Positions 1 through 8,425 of a stretch of DNA of 64,000 nucleotides are shown in pieces. The notes beneath the pieces were generated by a model that had not been told where the DNA came from, ran no database searches, and saw only the letters and a program-made list of their open reading frames with translations. Source of the DNA: Deltaproteobacteria bacterium (GTDB lineage: Bacteria > Myxococcota > UBA727 > VGSZ01); the NCBI GenBank assembly GCA_020850995.1, contig JADZDP010000158.1:19137-83136 (forward strand), read 5' to 3'. Both the position numbers and the translations under genes were made by a program. Numbering within the stretch: the first letter of the stretch is position 1; each line of letters starts with the position of its first letter.

Positions 1-359
1 CGATCATCGCGGTGTCCAACAAGAACCAGCTCTACTTCGAGGGCGTGATCTTGACGGACCTGAACAACATCGACCCGAACGACCCGAACTGGCGCATCGC
101 CGAGCTCGAGGAGAAGCTGGCCGACAACCGCCAGCGCGTCGAGGCCATCGGCAAGCGCGAGTGGGCCAGCCCCGACGAGGACCCCACCACGACGGTCAAC
201 GTCCAGGCCGACGTGGGCACCGACTTCAAGATCTTGAAGCGCGTGCTCTACACCTGCGAGCAAGCGGGCTACGGGCGCATCCGCCTGGCCGTGGGCGACG
301 CGCGCAAGGCCGCAGCCGCCGAGGGCGGCGTCGAGGGCGTCACGCCACCCAAGGAGTAG
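1..359 (+). CDS. exbD: ExbD/TolR-family biopolymer transporter, C-terminal part (truncated by window edge)
   Basis: The reading frame is open from base 3 through the left edge, so the GTG at 12 is probably internal and the true start lies outside the window. The visible residues fit the periplasmic C-terminal domain of ExbD/TolR proteins: a short strand with I-A-V-S, a charged helical stretch, then VNVQADVGTDF and a 'YTCEQAGYGRIRLAV' ending typical of the deltaproteobacterial branch. ExbD works with ExbB as a proton-driven motor in the inner membrane. The N-terminal membrane helix with its key Asp is not visible. The gene ends 29 nt before a strong terminator, so it is transcriptionally separate from the polysaccharide genes downstream. 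Confidence 0.75.
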   Translation, partial: IIAVSNKNQLYFEGVILTDLNNIDPNDPNWRIAELEEKLADNRQRVEAIGKREWASPDEDPTTTVNVQADVGTDFKILKRVLYTCEQAGYGRIRLAVGDARKAAAAEGGVEGVTPPKE

Positions 360-388
360 CTGGCGGCGGAGCTGCGAGCTGCGAAAGG

Positions 389-411
389 GCCCCGCGCGAG
401 CGGGGCTTTTT
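389..411 (+). terminator. Rho-independent terminator after exbD-like gene
   Basis: A 7-bp GC-only stem (GCCCCGC / GCGGGGC) with a GCGA loop is followed directly by five T residues. It sits 29 nt after the stop codon of the exbD-like gene and separates it from the export operon. Confidence 0.85.
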
Positions 412-562
412 CGTGGGCGGTGGCGGCGAGATCGGTGAACGAAACGCCACCCTTGGGCGACCAAACCAGACCTTGCGCGCACCCCGACAGAGACCTAGGC
501 TGACGCATCGCTTCTTAGGGAGGCTGGTCCTGTCACGCCGGTCATGTGTCGAACTAGCGCCG

Positions 563-1825
563 ATGCTGGTCGTGCTGCTCGCTGGCACGAGCGCGGCAGC
601 GCAGGAGCTGGCGGCCCCCGCCGTCGAGGGGCAGGGTGTGGCCATCGCGCCCGACCGCAAGGCCGAGCTGCACGTGGGCATCGAGGCCGGCGCCGGCCTC
701 GACACCAACCCCTACTCCACGCCGCTGTCGCGCAACGTCTTCGCCGGCGACCTGACGGCGCGCCTGCGGCCCAGCGCCAGCGTCGACTACCCAGGCAGCC
801 TGCTCGCCTTCAAGGGCGAGGGCGCGCTCGAGTACGGCTTCTTGCCGGGCATCCTCGGCAACGCCAACACGCAGCAGTTCCTGCTCTACCAGTCGCTGCT
901 CAGCGGTGACCTCGAGGTCAACCGCGACGGCATGTTCCGCTTCGCCGTGGGCGACTCCTTCTCGTGGAACAGCGACCCCGGCAACCTGGCCATCGGCAGC
1001 GTGTACAACCGCATCCAGAACCAGATGCGCGCGGGCGTGGGCGTCAAGCCCGGCGGCGGGGCGCTCACCTTCAAGCTCGGCTACAGCTTCGACTTCGCCA
1101 AGTTCCTCGACGTCGAGGGCAACAACAACCTGGTGCGCACCGGCCAGCTCGACAGCATGCTGCACTCGCTGGCGCTGCGCGCCGACTACAAGTTCCTGCC
1201 CCGCACCGGCGGCTTCCTGGCGCTCTCGGGTGGCTGGACCTCGTATCCCTTCGACGCCGCGGGCGTGAACGACCAGGCCTTCCCGGTCAACGCCCAGCTC
1301 GGCGTGCAGGGTCAGATCTTCGCGAAGGTGGGCGGGCTCGCGTCGGTGGGCTACTCGAACCCGCTGGTGCTCGACCAGGGCGCCATCGCCACCGGCGCGC
1401 TCATCGGCGTAGTGGGGCAGGCCGAGCTGCGCTGGCAGCCGAGCTTGTCCACCACCTTGGGCGGCGGTTTCCGCCGCGAGTTTTCGCCCACCCCGCTCTA
1501 CCAGTACGTGGGCAACAACCGCTTCTACGTCTCGCTGAGCCAGGTGCTCGGCGGGCGCTTCCACCTCTCGGCCAACTCCGGCTACTCGATCCTCGAGTTC
1601 GGCGAGGAGCAGACCGAGCTGAGCACGGCCACCACCGAGGGCTTCTTGCGCCTCGATGGTCACCTCGATGTGTCGGCGGCGCTGGCCTACTACATCACCG
1701 ACTGGCTGGCCGTGGGCATCAACGACAAGCTCGACTGGCGCGTCACCAACGCGGCGGCGCCGGCCGGCGACAACTACGGCTTCGTTCGCAATCAGACCTT
1801 GGTCACCCTCGCGGCCAAGTACTGA
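563..1825 (+). CDS. Outer-membrane beta-barrel protein of a polysaccharide export system (Wzp-like)
   Basis: The product has a signal peptide ending in ...TSAAAQ and then about 400 residues of alternating hydrophobic/polar strands rich in Gly, Tyr, Phe and Asn, ending in an aromatic strand (LVTLAAKY), as in outer-membrane barrels. It lies 42 nt upstream of a short OPX gene. In Myxococcus xanthus, OPX proteins without their own outer-membrane segment pair with separately encoded beta-barrel porins (WzpX/WzpS/WzpB), and this pair has that arrangement. The role as the outer-membrane exit channel is inferred from context. ATG 563 gives a very short signal peptide and has no Shine-Dalgarno. A CTG at 530, 6 nt after AGGGAGG (517-523), is in frame and would give a more normal signal peptide starting MSRRS. 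Confidence 0.7.
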   Translation: MLVVLLAGTSAAAQELAAPAVEGQGVAIAPDRKAELHVGIEAGAGLDTNPYSTPLSRNVFAGDLTARLRPSASVDYPGSLLAFKGEGALEYGFLPGILGNANTQQFLLYQSLLSGDLEVNRDGMFRFAVGDSFSWNSDPGNLAIGSVYNRIQNQMRAGVGVKPGGGALTFKLGYSFDFAKFLDVEGNNNLVRTGQLDSMLHSLALRADYKFLPRTGGFLALSGGWTSYPFDAAGVNDQAFPVNAQLGVQGQIFAKVGGLASVGYSNPLVLDQGAIATGALIGVVGQAELRWQPSLSTTLGGGFRREFSPTPLYQYVGNNRFYVSLSQVLGGRFHLSANSGYSILEFGEEQTELSTATTEGFLRLDGHLDVSAALAYYITDWLAVGINDKLDWRVTNAAAPAGDNYGFVRNQTLVTLAAKY

Positions 1826-1867
1826 CGCTGCTCGCGGCGGCGTCACCCGGGTGCCGGACTCGCTCCT

Positions 1868-2485
1868 ATGTGCTCGCGCTCGCCTGCCTTCCGCCTCGCC
1901 GTCTGCGCTGCGCTCGCCTGCGCCGCGCTGGCGCTCGGTGGCATGACCTGCGGCGTGCCGCCGGCCAGCGAGCTGCCCGCGCCGGAGAGCGCCAAGGCCG
2001 ACATGCTCGGCCCCGGTGACGTCGTCGAGGTGCGCATCTTCAACGAGCCCGACCTGTCGGGCACGCACCAGGTCTCGGACAACGGCACCATCCGCTTGCC
2101 GTTGGTGGGCCCGGTGTCGGCCTCGGGCATGACGCCGGACCAGCTCACCATCAAGATCGCCGCTGCCTACAACGAGCGCTACCTCAAGGACGCCGAGGTC
2201 TCGCTCTTCGTGAAAGAGCACAACTCGCGCAAGATCTACGTGCTCGGCCAGGTGGCCAAGCCCGGGCCCTATGCCTTCGACGGCAAGATGACCGTCATCG
2301 ACGCCGTGGCCTTGGCCGGCGGCACCACCAAGCTCGCCGACGCCGACCGCACGCTCATCACGCGCGACCAAAATGGCAAGCAAATGCGCGTGGTGGTGCG
2401 CGTGGGCGCCATCGGTGAGGGGCGCTCGCCCGACGTGCCCTTGCAGCCCGGCGACATCATCTTCGTACCGGAGACGCCCTTCTAA
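1868..2485 (+). CDS. Short OPX-family polysaccharide export protein (Wza-like, lacks C-terminal outer-membrane helix)
   Basis: The 205-residue product has a signal sequence with a Cys near residue 28 (GMTC), which could be a weak lipobox. A polysaccharide export (PES) domain follows ('GPGDVVEVRIFNEPDLSG', about residues 50-130), then one SLBB-type domain ('VLGQVAKPGPYAF'...'ALAGG', about 130-200). It stops right after the SLBB, so it lacks the repeated SLBB domains and the amphipathic C-terminal helix with which E. coli Wza spans the outer membrane. This places it in the short OPX class that needs a partner barrel, presumably the gene upstream. Its TAA overlaps the ATG of the Wzc-like gene by one base, so the two are probably translationally coupled. 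Confidence 0.88.
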   Translation: MCSRSPAFRLAVCAALACAALALGGMTCGVPPASELPAPESAKADMLGPGDVVEVRIFNEPDLSGTHQVSDNGTIRLPLVGPVSASGMTPDQLTIKIAAAYNERYLKDAEVSLFVKEHNSRKIYVLGQVAKPGPYAFDGKMTVIDAVALAGGTTKLADADRTLITRDQNGKQMRVVVRVGAIGEGRSPDVPLQPGDIIFVPETPF

Positions 2486-4749
2486 TGGTCAGCGCGCCGC
2501 AACCCCCGCGATCGGGACCCGAGCTGGTCGAGCTGCCGCTCGACGACTGGGAGCCCATGCCCGAGGACACCGGGCCGCTGGTCAACGTGCAGCGCTACCT
2601 CGACGCCGCGCGCCGCCTGTGGTGGCTGCCGCTGGCCTCCATCGCCGTGTGCTTGGTGGTGGCGGCTGCGTGGACGGTGCGGCAGCCCAAGCTGTTCCGC
2701 GCCGCCGCGTCGATGGTCATCGAGACGCGCACGCCGAAGCTGCTCACGGGCGTGGAAGAGGTGGTCGACATGGGCGCCGGCGGCTGGGTGCCGGACAGCT
2801 TCTACCAGACCGAGCACGAGGTCATGCGCAGCCGCGCCGTGGCCGCCGCCGCCGCCGTGGCGCTGCACCTGCCCGAGAACGACGCCTACAACGGACTGGC
2901 CGCGCTCACCGACCCGGCCGAGCGCGCGCGCCGCATCGCCGAGCTCGACCCCGCCGACTTGACCGTGGGGCGCTACACGGTGGAGCCCGACCGGCGCTCC
3001 AGCGTGGTGCGCATCGTCGTCGTCGATGACAACGCGACCTTCGCCGCCGACCTCGCCAACGCCGTGGTCGACGCCTATCGCGAGATCAACGTCGACAAGC
3101 GCGTGGAGGGCAACCGCGACGCCAGCCGCTGGCTCGGCACGCAGCACCGCGACCTGCAAGCCAAGCTCGAGGGCTCTGAGGACAAGCTCATCGCGTTCAT
3201 GGAGGAGAACGACGTCTTGAACGCGAGCATGGAGAGCCAGCTCGACGAGGTGCGCCAACGCGCCGCCGCGTTCAACTCGCAGCTCGCCGAGGAGGAGGCG
3301 GCCGCCATCCGCGACAGCCTCAACGTGGCGGCGCTCAAGCAAGTGCACGAAGACCCGGCGCTCGTCGACACGCTGCCCGAGATCCAGGCCGCCGGCGTGG
3401 TCAACTCGCTCAAGACCAAGCTCATCGAGCTGCGCGCCACCGAGGTCGATCTGACCGCGCGCTATCAGGCCGATCACCCGCGCATGAAGCTGTTGCACGA
3501 GCAGATGGCCACGCTGCGCAGCGAGCTGCAGCGTGAGGTCGACGCCGTGTTGACCTCGCTCGAGCGCCAGAAGGCCTCGCGCGAGGCGAGCATCGTGGGC
3601 CTGCGCGCCGCGCTCGACGTGGAGCGCCAGAAAGAGGCGCGCCTCAACAAGCTGGCGCTCGAGTACAATCGGCTCAAGCGCGAGAAGGACAGCCAAGGGC
3701 AGCTCTTCGACATGGTGACGAGCCGCATGAAGGAGGCCGACATCACCTCGGCCTTGCCCTACAACAACGTGCGCGTGCTCGACCGCGCCTTGGCGCCCAA
3801 GGCGCCCTTCCGGCCAAACCTGACCATCAACCTGCTGGCGGCGCTCTTGCTTGGCGCCGTGCTCGGCGTGGCGCTCATCATCCTGCTCGAGCTGCTCGAC
3901 ACCACGGTGAAGAACCAGATCGACGTGGAGCGACTCAAGCTGCCCTTCTTGGGGCTCTTGCCCGACATCGACACGGGCGGGGCGCGCGGCGGCGACAAGC
4001 CGACCATCGAGGGCAGGGAGCGCGACCTCTTCGTGCTGCGCTCCCCGCGCAGCGCCGTGGCCGAGTGCGCGCGCTTCATTCGCACGAGCCTGGTGTTCAT
4101 GAGCCCCGATCGCCCGCTCAAGACCTTGGTGGTGACCTCGCCGGGGCCCGAGGAGGGCAAGACCACCACCGCGGTGTCCATCGCGATCACCATGTCGCAG
4201 ACGGGCTCGAAGACCTTGATCGTCGACACCGACATGCGACGGCCGCGCCTGCACAAGGTGTTCGGCGTCGGCGCCGAGCGCGGCGTGTCGACCTTGTTGG
4301 TGGGCGAGTCGACGCTCGAGGCCACGGTGCAGAAGACCGAGGTCGACAAGCTCGACGTGCTGGTGTGCGGGCCGCCGCCGCCGAACCCCGCCGAGATGCT
4401 CTTGTCGCAGCACTTCAAGGACCTGGTGGCCGAGCTGGCCAAGCGCTACGACCGCGTCATCTTCGACGCGCCGCCCCTTGGCCCCGTCACCGATCCCGCC
4501 ATCGTGGGCGCCCTCACCGACGGCGTGGTGCTGGTGCTCAAGTGCGCCAAGACCAGGAAAGACGCCACCGCGGCGGCGCTCAAGGCGCTCGCCGACGCCA
4601 AGGCGCGCGTGCTCGGCGCCATCTTGAACGAGGTCGACGTGACCTCGAAGCGCTACGCCGGCGCGTATTACTCCTACTACAACAAGTACGGCGCCTATTA
4701 CGGCAGCGACGACGACGGCACCAAGAAGGCGGCGGGGCCAGCGACGTGA
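2485..4749 (+). CDS. wzc: Wzc-like polysaccharide co-polymerase with fused BY-type tyrosine autokinase
   Basis: The 754-residue inner-membrane protein controls polymer length and export. A Wzz-type domain begins with a membrane helix at about residues 44-62. A long periplasmic, coiled-coil-rich region follows to about 440, and a second helix lies at about 445-470. The cytoplasmic kinase has Walker A (GPEEGKTTT, about 553-561), Walker A' (VDTDMRRPR) and Walker B (VIFDAPP). The C-terminus is a tyrosine cluster (YAGAYYSYYNKYGAYYG), which in this family is autophosphorylated in trans. It overlaps the OPX gene by 1 nt and the NusG-like gene by 4 nt. In Gram-negatives the membrane and kinase parts are normally fused like this. 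Confidence 0.95.
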   Translation: MVSAPQPPRSGPELVELPLDDWEPMPEDTGPLVNVQRYLDAARRLWWLPLASIAVCLVVAAAWTVRQPKLFRAAASMVIETRTPKLLTGVEEVVDMGAGGWVPDSFYQTEHEVMRSRAVAAAAAVALHLPENDAYNGLAALTDPAERARRIAELDPADLTVGRYTVEPDRRSSVVRIVVVDDNATFAADLANAVVDAYREINVDKRVEGNRDASRWLGTQHRDLQAKLEGSEDKLIAFMEENDVLNASMESQLDEVRQRAAAFNSQLAEEEAAAIRDSLNVAALKQVHEDPALVDTLPEIQAAGVVNSLKTKLIELRATEVDLTARYQADHPRMKLLHEQMATLRSELQREVDAVLTSLERQKASREASIVGLRAALDVERQKEARLNKLALEYNRLKREKDSQGQLFDMVTSRMKEADITSALPYNNVRVLDRALAPKAPFRPNLTINLLAALLLGAVLGVALIILLELLDTTVKNQIDVERLKLPFLGLLPDIDTGGARGGDKPTIEGRERDLFVLRSPRSAVAECARFIRTSLVFMSPDRPLKTLVVTSPGPEEGKTTTAVSIAITMSQTGSKTLIVDTDMRRPRLHKVFGVGAERGVSTLLVGESTLEATVQKTEVDKLDVLVCGPPPPNPAEMLLSQHFKDLVAELAKRYDRVIFDAPPLGPVTDPAIVGALTDGVVLVLKCAKTRKDATAAALKALADAKARVLGAILNEVDVTSKRYAGAYYSYYNKYGAYYGSDDDGTKKAAGPAT

Positions 4750-5270
4750 GCGCGTGGCACGCCCTGGCAGTGCACGCGCGCTCGGAGAGCTCGGCGGCAG
4801 CGGAGCTGCAGGCCCGCGTCGACGAGGTGTTCCTGCCGGTGCGCGTGGAGCGGCGCGCGTGGAGCGATCGCATCAAGGTGGCCGAACGGCCGCTCTTCCC
4901 CGGCTACCTGTTCGTGCGCATGGCGCTCGACGCGCGCGCGCGCGTGGAGCTGTTGCGCTGCAAGCACGTGGTGGAGCTGGTGGGGCGCTTGCCCGGCGAC
5001 GCGCGCATCGCGCGCGCCATCCCCGACCACGAGGTGGAGGCGCTGCGCATCGTGGTGGGCGCCGAACGCGCGCTGGATCCCATTGAACGCCTGGTGCCCG
5101 GCCGGCACGTACTGGTGGGCGCGGGGCCGCTGCGCGGCGCCCGCGGCGTGGTCGAGCAGGGGCCCGATGGGCAGCGCCGCCTGGTGGTGCAGATCGCCCT
5201 GCTCGGCCGGGGCGTGCGCACCGTGCTGCGCGCCGATGACGTCGTGGAGCACGTGAACCAGGCCGCCTGA
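4746..5270 (+). CDS. NusG-family specialised transcription antiterminator (RfaH/UpxY/LoaP-like)
   Basis: The 174-residue product has an NGN domain (WHALAVHARSESSAA at the N-terminus, 'LFPGYLFVRM' at about residue 50) and a C-terminal KOW motif ('GRHVLVGAGPLRGARGVVEQ', about 118-135). The LFPGYLFV core is diagnostic of NusG paralogues. It starts at GTG 4746, overlapping the wzc stop in GTGA. NusG paralogues at the head of long polysaccharide operons let RNA polymerase read through the whole cluster, and that is the likely role here because more than 20 co-directional genes follow. It is too divergent for me to call RfaH, UpxY or LoaP. The target element is unknown, but a hairpin lies directly after the stop codon. 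Confidence 0.85.
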   Translation: MSAWHALAVHARSESSAAAELQARVDEVFLPVRVERRAWSDRIKVAERPLFPGYLFVRMALDARARVELLRCKHVVELVGRLPGDARIARAIPDHEVEALRIVVGAERALDPIERLVPGRHVLVGAGPLRGARGVVEQGPDGQRRLVVQIALLGRGVRTVLRADDVVEHVNQAA

Positions 5271-5287
5271 CGCCCTTGCCGGGCGTC
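5269..5287 (+). promoter_or_regulatory. Leader hairpin between the antiterminator gene and the sugar genes
   Basis: The sequence GACGCCC-TTGCC-GGGCGTC forms a 7-bp stem with a 5-nt loop and begins inside the stop codon of the NusG-like gene. No T-run follows, so it is not a classical intrinsic terminator. It opens a 189-nt untranslated leader before the dehydrogenase gene. Some NusG paralogues (LoaP) act on RNA hairpins in such leaders; the link here is inference from position only. Confidence 0.4.
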
Positions 5288-5459
5288 GTCAAAGAGGCAA
5301 GCTTCCGAGCGCGTTTCGTGAGTGACCCGAGCGAGGCCGAGGCGGCGCTCGGGCGAGGAAGGACCGTTCCGTGAGGGGCGGCGACAACAGGGCTTTCCCG
5401 TCGGTCTGCGGCATGCGCCGGGACCGAAATGGGCGGAGCCTTGCTGGAGAACGATCATC

Positions 5460-6740
5460 ATGACTGAGAAGATCGCCGTCATTGGCCTCGGCTACGTCGG
5501 CCTCCCCGTGGCGCTCGCCTTCGCGCGCAAGTTCCCCGGCACCGTGGGCTTCGACATCAATGCTGCGCGTGTGGATGAGCTCAACCGTGGCCACGACCGC
5601 ACCGGCGAGACCAGCGAGGCAGAGCTCAGGAGCGCGGGGCTCAAGGCGACCGCGCGCCTCGACGATCTCAAGGGCTGCACCTTCTTCGTCGTCGCCGTGC
5701 CCACGCCGGTGGACGAGACCAAGCGCCCGGACCTGACGCCCCTCGTGAAGGCGAGCGAGACCGTGGGCCGCGTGCTCGGCAAGGGCGCCGTGGTGGTCTA
5801 CGAGTCCACCGTGTACCCGGGCGTCACCGAGCATGCGTGCGGCCCGGTGTTGGAGCGCGTCTCGGGCCTCACCTGCGGCGTCGACTTCACGCTCGGCTAC
5901 TCGCCCGAGCGCATCAACCCCGGCGACAAAGAGCACACGCTCGAGCGCATTACCAAGATCGTGAGCGGGCAAGACGCGGCCACGCTCGATCGGGTCGCGT
6001 CAACGTACGGGGCCATCATCAGCGCCGGCATCTATCGCGCGGGGAGCATCAAGGTGGCCGAGGCCGCCAAGGTCATCGAGAACACGCAGCGCGACCTGAA
6101 CATCGCGCTCATGAACGAGCTCGCGATGATCTTCGAGAAGCTCGGCATTCGCACGCGTGACGTGCTCGATGCCGCCGGCACCAAGTGGAACTTCCTGAAG
6201 TTCTCGCCGGGCCTGGTGGGTGGCCACTGCATCGGCGTGGACCCCTACTACCTCACCACCATGGCCGAGCAGCTCGGCTATCACCCGCAGGTCATCTTGG
6301 CCGGGCGCCGCATCAACGACGGCATGGGCGCGTGGGTGGCGCAGCGCCTGGTGAAGATGTTGGTGCACGCCGACGCGCACGTGAAGGGCGCGCGCATCGG
6401 CATCTTGGGGCTGACCTTCAAGGAGGACGTGCCCGACCTGCGCAACTCGCGCGTGCCCGACATCGTGGCGGAGCTCAAGCAGTTTGGCTGCGTGCCGCTA
6501 GTGACCGACGCGTATGCGGACGCTGCCGAGGCGAAGCATGAGTATGGTGTCGAGCTGGTGCCGCTCGACCGGCTGCGCGAGCTCGATGGCTTGGTCGTCG
6601 CGGTGGCGCATCGCGCGTACCGTGAGATGCCCGTGGGTGAGCTCGTGGGGCGGGTGAAGCAGGGTGGGGCGGTGGTGGACGTGAAGAGCATGCTCGAGCC
6701 GGCGCGGGTGCCGGCGGGTGTGCGGTATTGGAGCGTGTGA
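5460..6740 (+). CDS. UDP-N-acetyl-hexosamine 6-dehydrogenase (TviB/WbpO/WbpA-type nucleotide sugar dehydrogenase)
   Basis: The 426-residue enzyme would oxidise C6 of a UDP-HexNAc to the uronic acid in two NAD-dependent steps. The Rossmann motif GLGYVGLP is at residues 9-16. The catalytic cysteine is Cys257 in GGHCIGVDPYY. The lysine/asparagine region (KVIENTQRDLNIALMNE) and the C-terminal UDP-binding domain ('GILGLTFKEDVPDLRNS') are intact. The ETSEAEL and ENTQRDLNIALMNE signatures resemble the TviB/WbpO group more than UDP-glucose dehydrogenase; substrate choice is inference. It lies 189 nt after the antiterminator gene. A second, truncated copy of its last 50-60 codons lies at 9715-9909. 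Confidence 0.9.
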   Translation: MTEKIAVIGLGYVGLPVALAFARKFPGTVGFDINAARVDELNRGHDRTGETSEAELRSAGLKATARLDDLKGCTFFVVAVPTPVDETKRPDLTPLVKASETVGRVLGKGAVVVYESTVYPGVTEHACGPVLERVSGLTCGVDFTLGYSPERINPGDKEHTLERITKIVSGQDAATLDRVASTYGAIISAGIYRAGSIKVAEAAKVIENTQRDLNIALMNELAMIFEKLGIRTRDVLDAAGTKWNFLKFSPGLVGGHCIGVDPYYLTTMAEQLGYHPQVILAGRRINDGMGAWVAQRLVKMLVHADAHVKGARIGILGLTFKEDVPDLRNSRVPDIVAELKQFGCVPLVTDAYADAAEAKHEYGVELVPLDRLRELDGLVVAVAHRAYREMPVGELVGRVKQGGAVVDVKSMLEPARVPAGVRYWSV

Positions 6741-6771
6741 TGCTTGCTGGGCAAGGTGGACGCGATTCCGA

Positions 6772-8279
6772 TCATGCCGCAATGCTGACCTCCGCGCGAC
6801 GGAACGACGCGTAACGAGCCCATGCCGATTGCCATCGCTCGGAGACGACGGGAGCGGGGATGGCGAGGATGCGGCGCAGCCCGTGCGGCGCGCACGACTG
6901 CCCCGGGAGAGTCACGCATTGCTGCATCTGCCAGCAGGCCTCTCCGTGGCGTCGCTGCCGATCGGGAGGCGCTGACGTTAGAAGGACGCGTAGCGCATCT
7001 TGCGCATGCGCTGCCGCATGTAGCGCAGCGCGGCGGCCATCGCGTTCCGCGCGTTCTCGGCATCAGCGGGGAGGCGCTTGGGTTGCCTGCGCAGGTTCTG
7101 TTGGATGCGGTCGATGCCGTTGTTGTCGTCGTCAAGGTGGACGCTTCGGTACCAGGCCTTCATCTCGTGCTCGTCCTGTGGGTCGCAGGCGTCGACGACC
7201 GCGTCGAGGTACCTCGCCAAGTGGTCGAAGGCGCCGAGCTCGACGACCTCCACGTCGGGCACGCGGCGACCGAGCGCTTCGGGCAACGCGCGCCGCGCGG
7301 GAGCGACATCCTGCACGCAGTGCAGCAGCACGTCGGTGCGGTCGTCGAGGAGCCAGGCGACGCCGGCAGCGATGCGATCCGCGAGCTGGGCAGGATCGAC
7401 GTTTGCCCCTACAGCGCACCGCCACGTCGCCAACTCCTCGCCGCGCTCATCGTAGGCGGTCACACTCCCAACCCACGCCTTGCGGTAGTGGTCCTGCATC
7501 TGCGGCGGCGGTGCGCCCTGGTACGGCTCCCAGCGGCTGCACGGGGCGCCTTCGCGCGGTTCCGCCATCCGCACCGACATCCGGCCGAGGCCGTAGCGAG
7601 TCGACGCGGTGCCGCCCGGCGACGCAGTCGTGTCGCGTGCTGCCGCCTCGAGCTCGGCCGCGGGATCGGCGATCTCGGCGCCCATGCGCATGACGTGGTC
7701 CTGCAAGAACGCGCGGCCGGGAGGCACGCAGCCCACGGTGCGCAGCGTCCGATGGAGGGCGCGGCTGTTGTCGTCCGCACTGAGCGCACCGACGACGCGC
7801 GCCATGTCTGGCAGCATGCGCTCGACGATGTCGACGCGAAGCTTGATCGGTTTGAGCGTCGGCCCGTTACGCACGCCGGCCTCGCGGTGGAGCGCTTCAT
7901 CGACGAGGTACGCGCCGAAGCGCCCGAAGTACGTTCCGGACGAAGCCTGCTCGAGGCGGCGGAACTTCTTGCCGTCGACGTCGACCTCCTCCGCGTCGGT
8001 CACGAGCTCCTACACGCGCACCTCCTCGGCCCGATCGAGAACGTCCCGCATGACCGCAAAGCTCGCGTCGCTCTGTTGCTCGAACGTCGCGTTCGGGCCG
8101 ACGCGCTCCGCGGCCTCGTGTCTGAGCTTCCGGACCAGCTCGTCGACGAGCTTGGCGCGCTCGGGGCTCATCGCCAGGCGCGTAGGGCCGCGCCTCTTCC
8201 CGGTTGGGGCCTTCTTCGGCTTCGGCACGATTTCCTCGCCGACCAGCCTTTTCCTCGGAGGGCGAGTGCTCAAGCGCAA
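6772..8279 (-). pseudogene. ISKra4-family transposase remnant (in-frame stops plus frameshift)
   Basis: Read on the minus strand, the remnant begins at ATG 8279 and reaches an in-frame TAG at 8012-8010, then continues in the same frame to TAA at 6980-6978. Beyond it, the typical 'LPIGS' segment follows, then an apparent 2-nt insertion near 6941-6946. The shifted frame restores a transposase-like tail (VSERWQSAWARYASFRRAEV) up to TGA 6774-6772. The order VDGKKFRRL, GVRNGPTLKPIKLR, RMSVRMAEP, RKAWVGSVTAYDERG, a DHL region and RMRKMRYA matches my recollection of ISKra4-family transposases. Three lesions make it non-functional. I could not find convincing terminal inverted repeats or target duplications, so the element ends are unknown. 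It marks the left edge of the lower-GC island. Confidence 0.68.
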
Positions 8280-8425
8280 TCGACCGCCTCGCCACGGTCA
8301 CACGAGCGCTCGCGTGCGGCGCTCAGGTTCGGGTCCCGCCTTGCCGAACCTACTCCGGCGATGGGAAGCATCACAGGTAATGAGATACGGGTCGAGCGGC
8401 CCGAGCCAACGGTAACGCTTCTAGG
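8280..8425. other. Gene-free gap between IS remnant and polymerase gene
   Basis: These 146 bases separate the head of the decayed transposase from the wzy-like gene. One terminus of the insertion element should lie here, but I see no clear inverted-repeat partner near 6741-6771. A promoter for the lower-GC genes downstream may also be here; I cannot point to convincing -35/-10 boxes. Confidence 0.4.

Noticed and set aside
554..2383. 609-codon minus-strand frame opposite the export genes
   Set aside because: The composition is typical of an antisense shadow, and the plus-strand genes have signal peptides and domain matches.
4925..4950. GC dinucleotide run as a microsatellite or phase-variation tract
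   Set aside because: It is short, within the NusG-like coding frame, and matches common Asp/Ala/Arg codon use at this GC.
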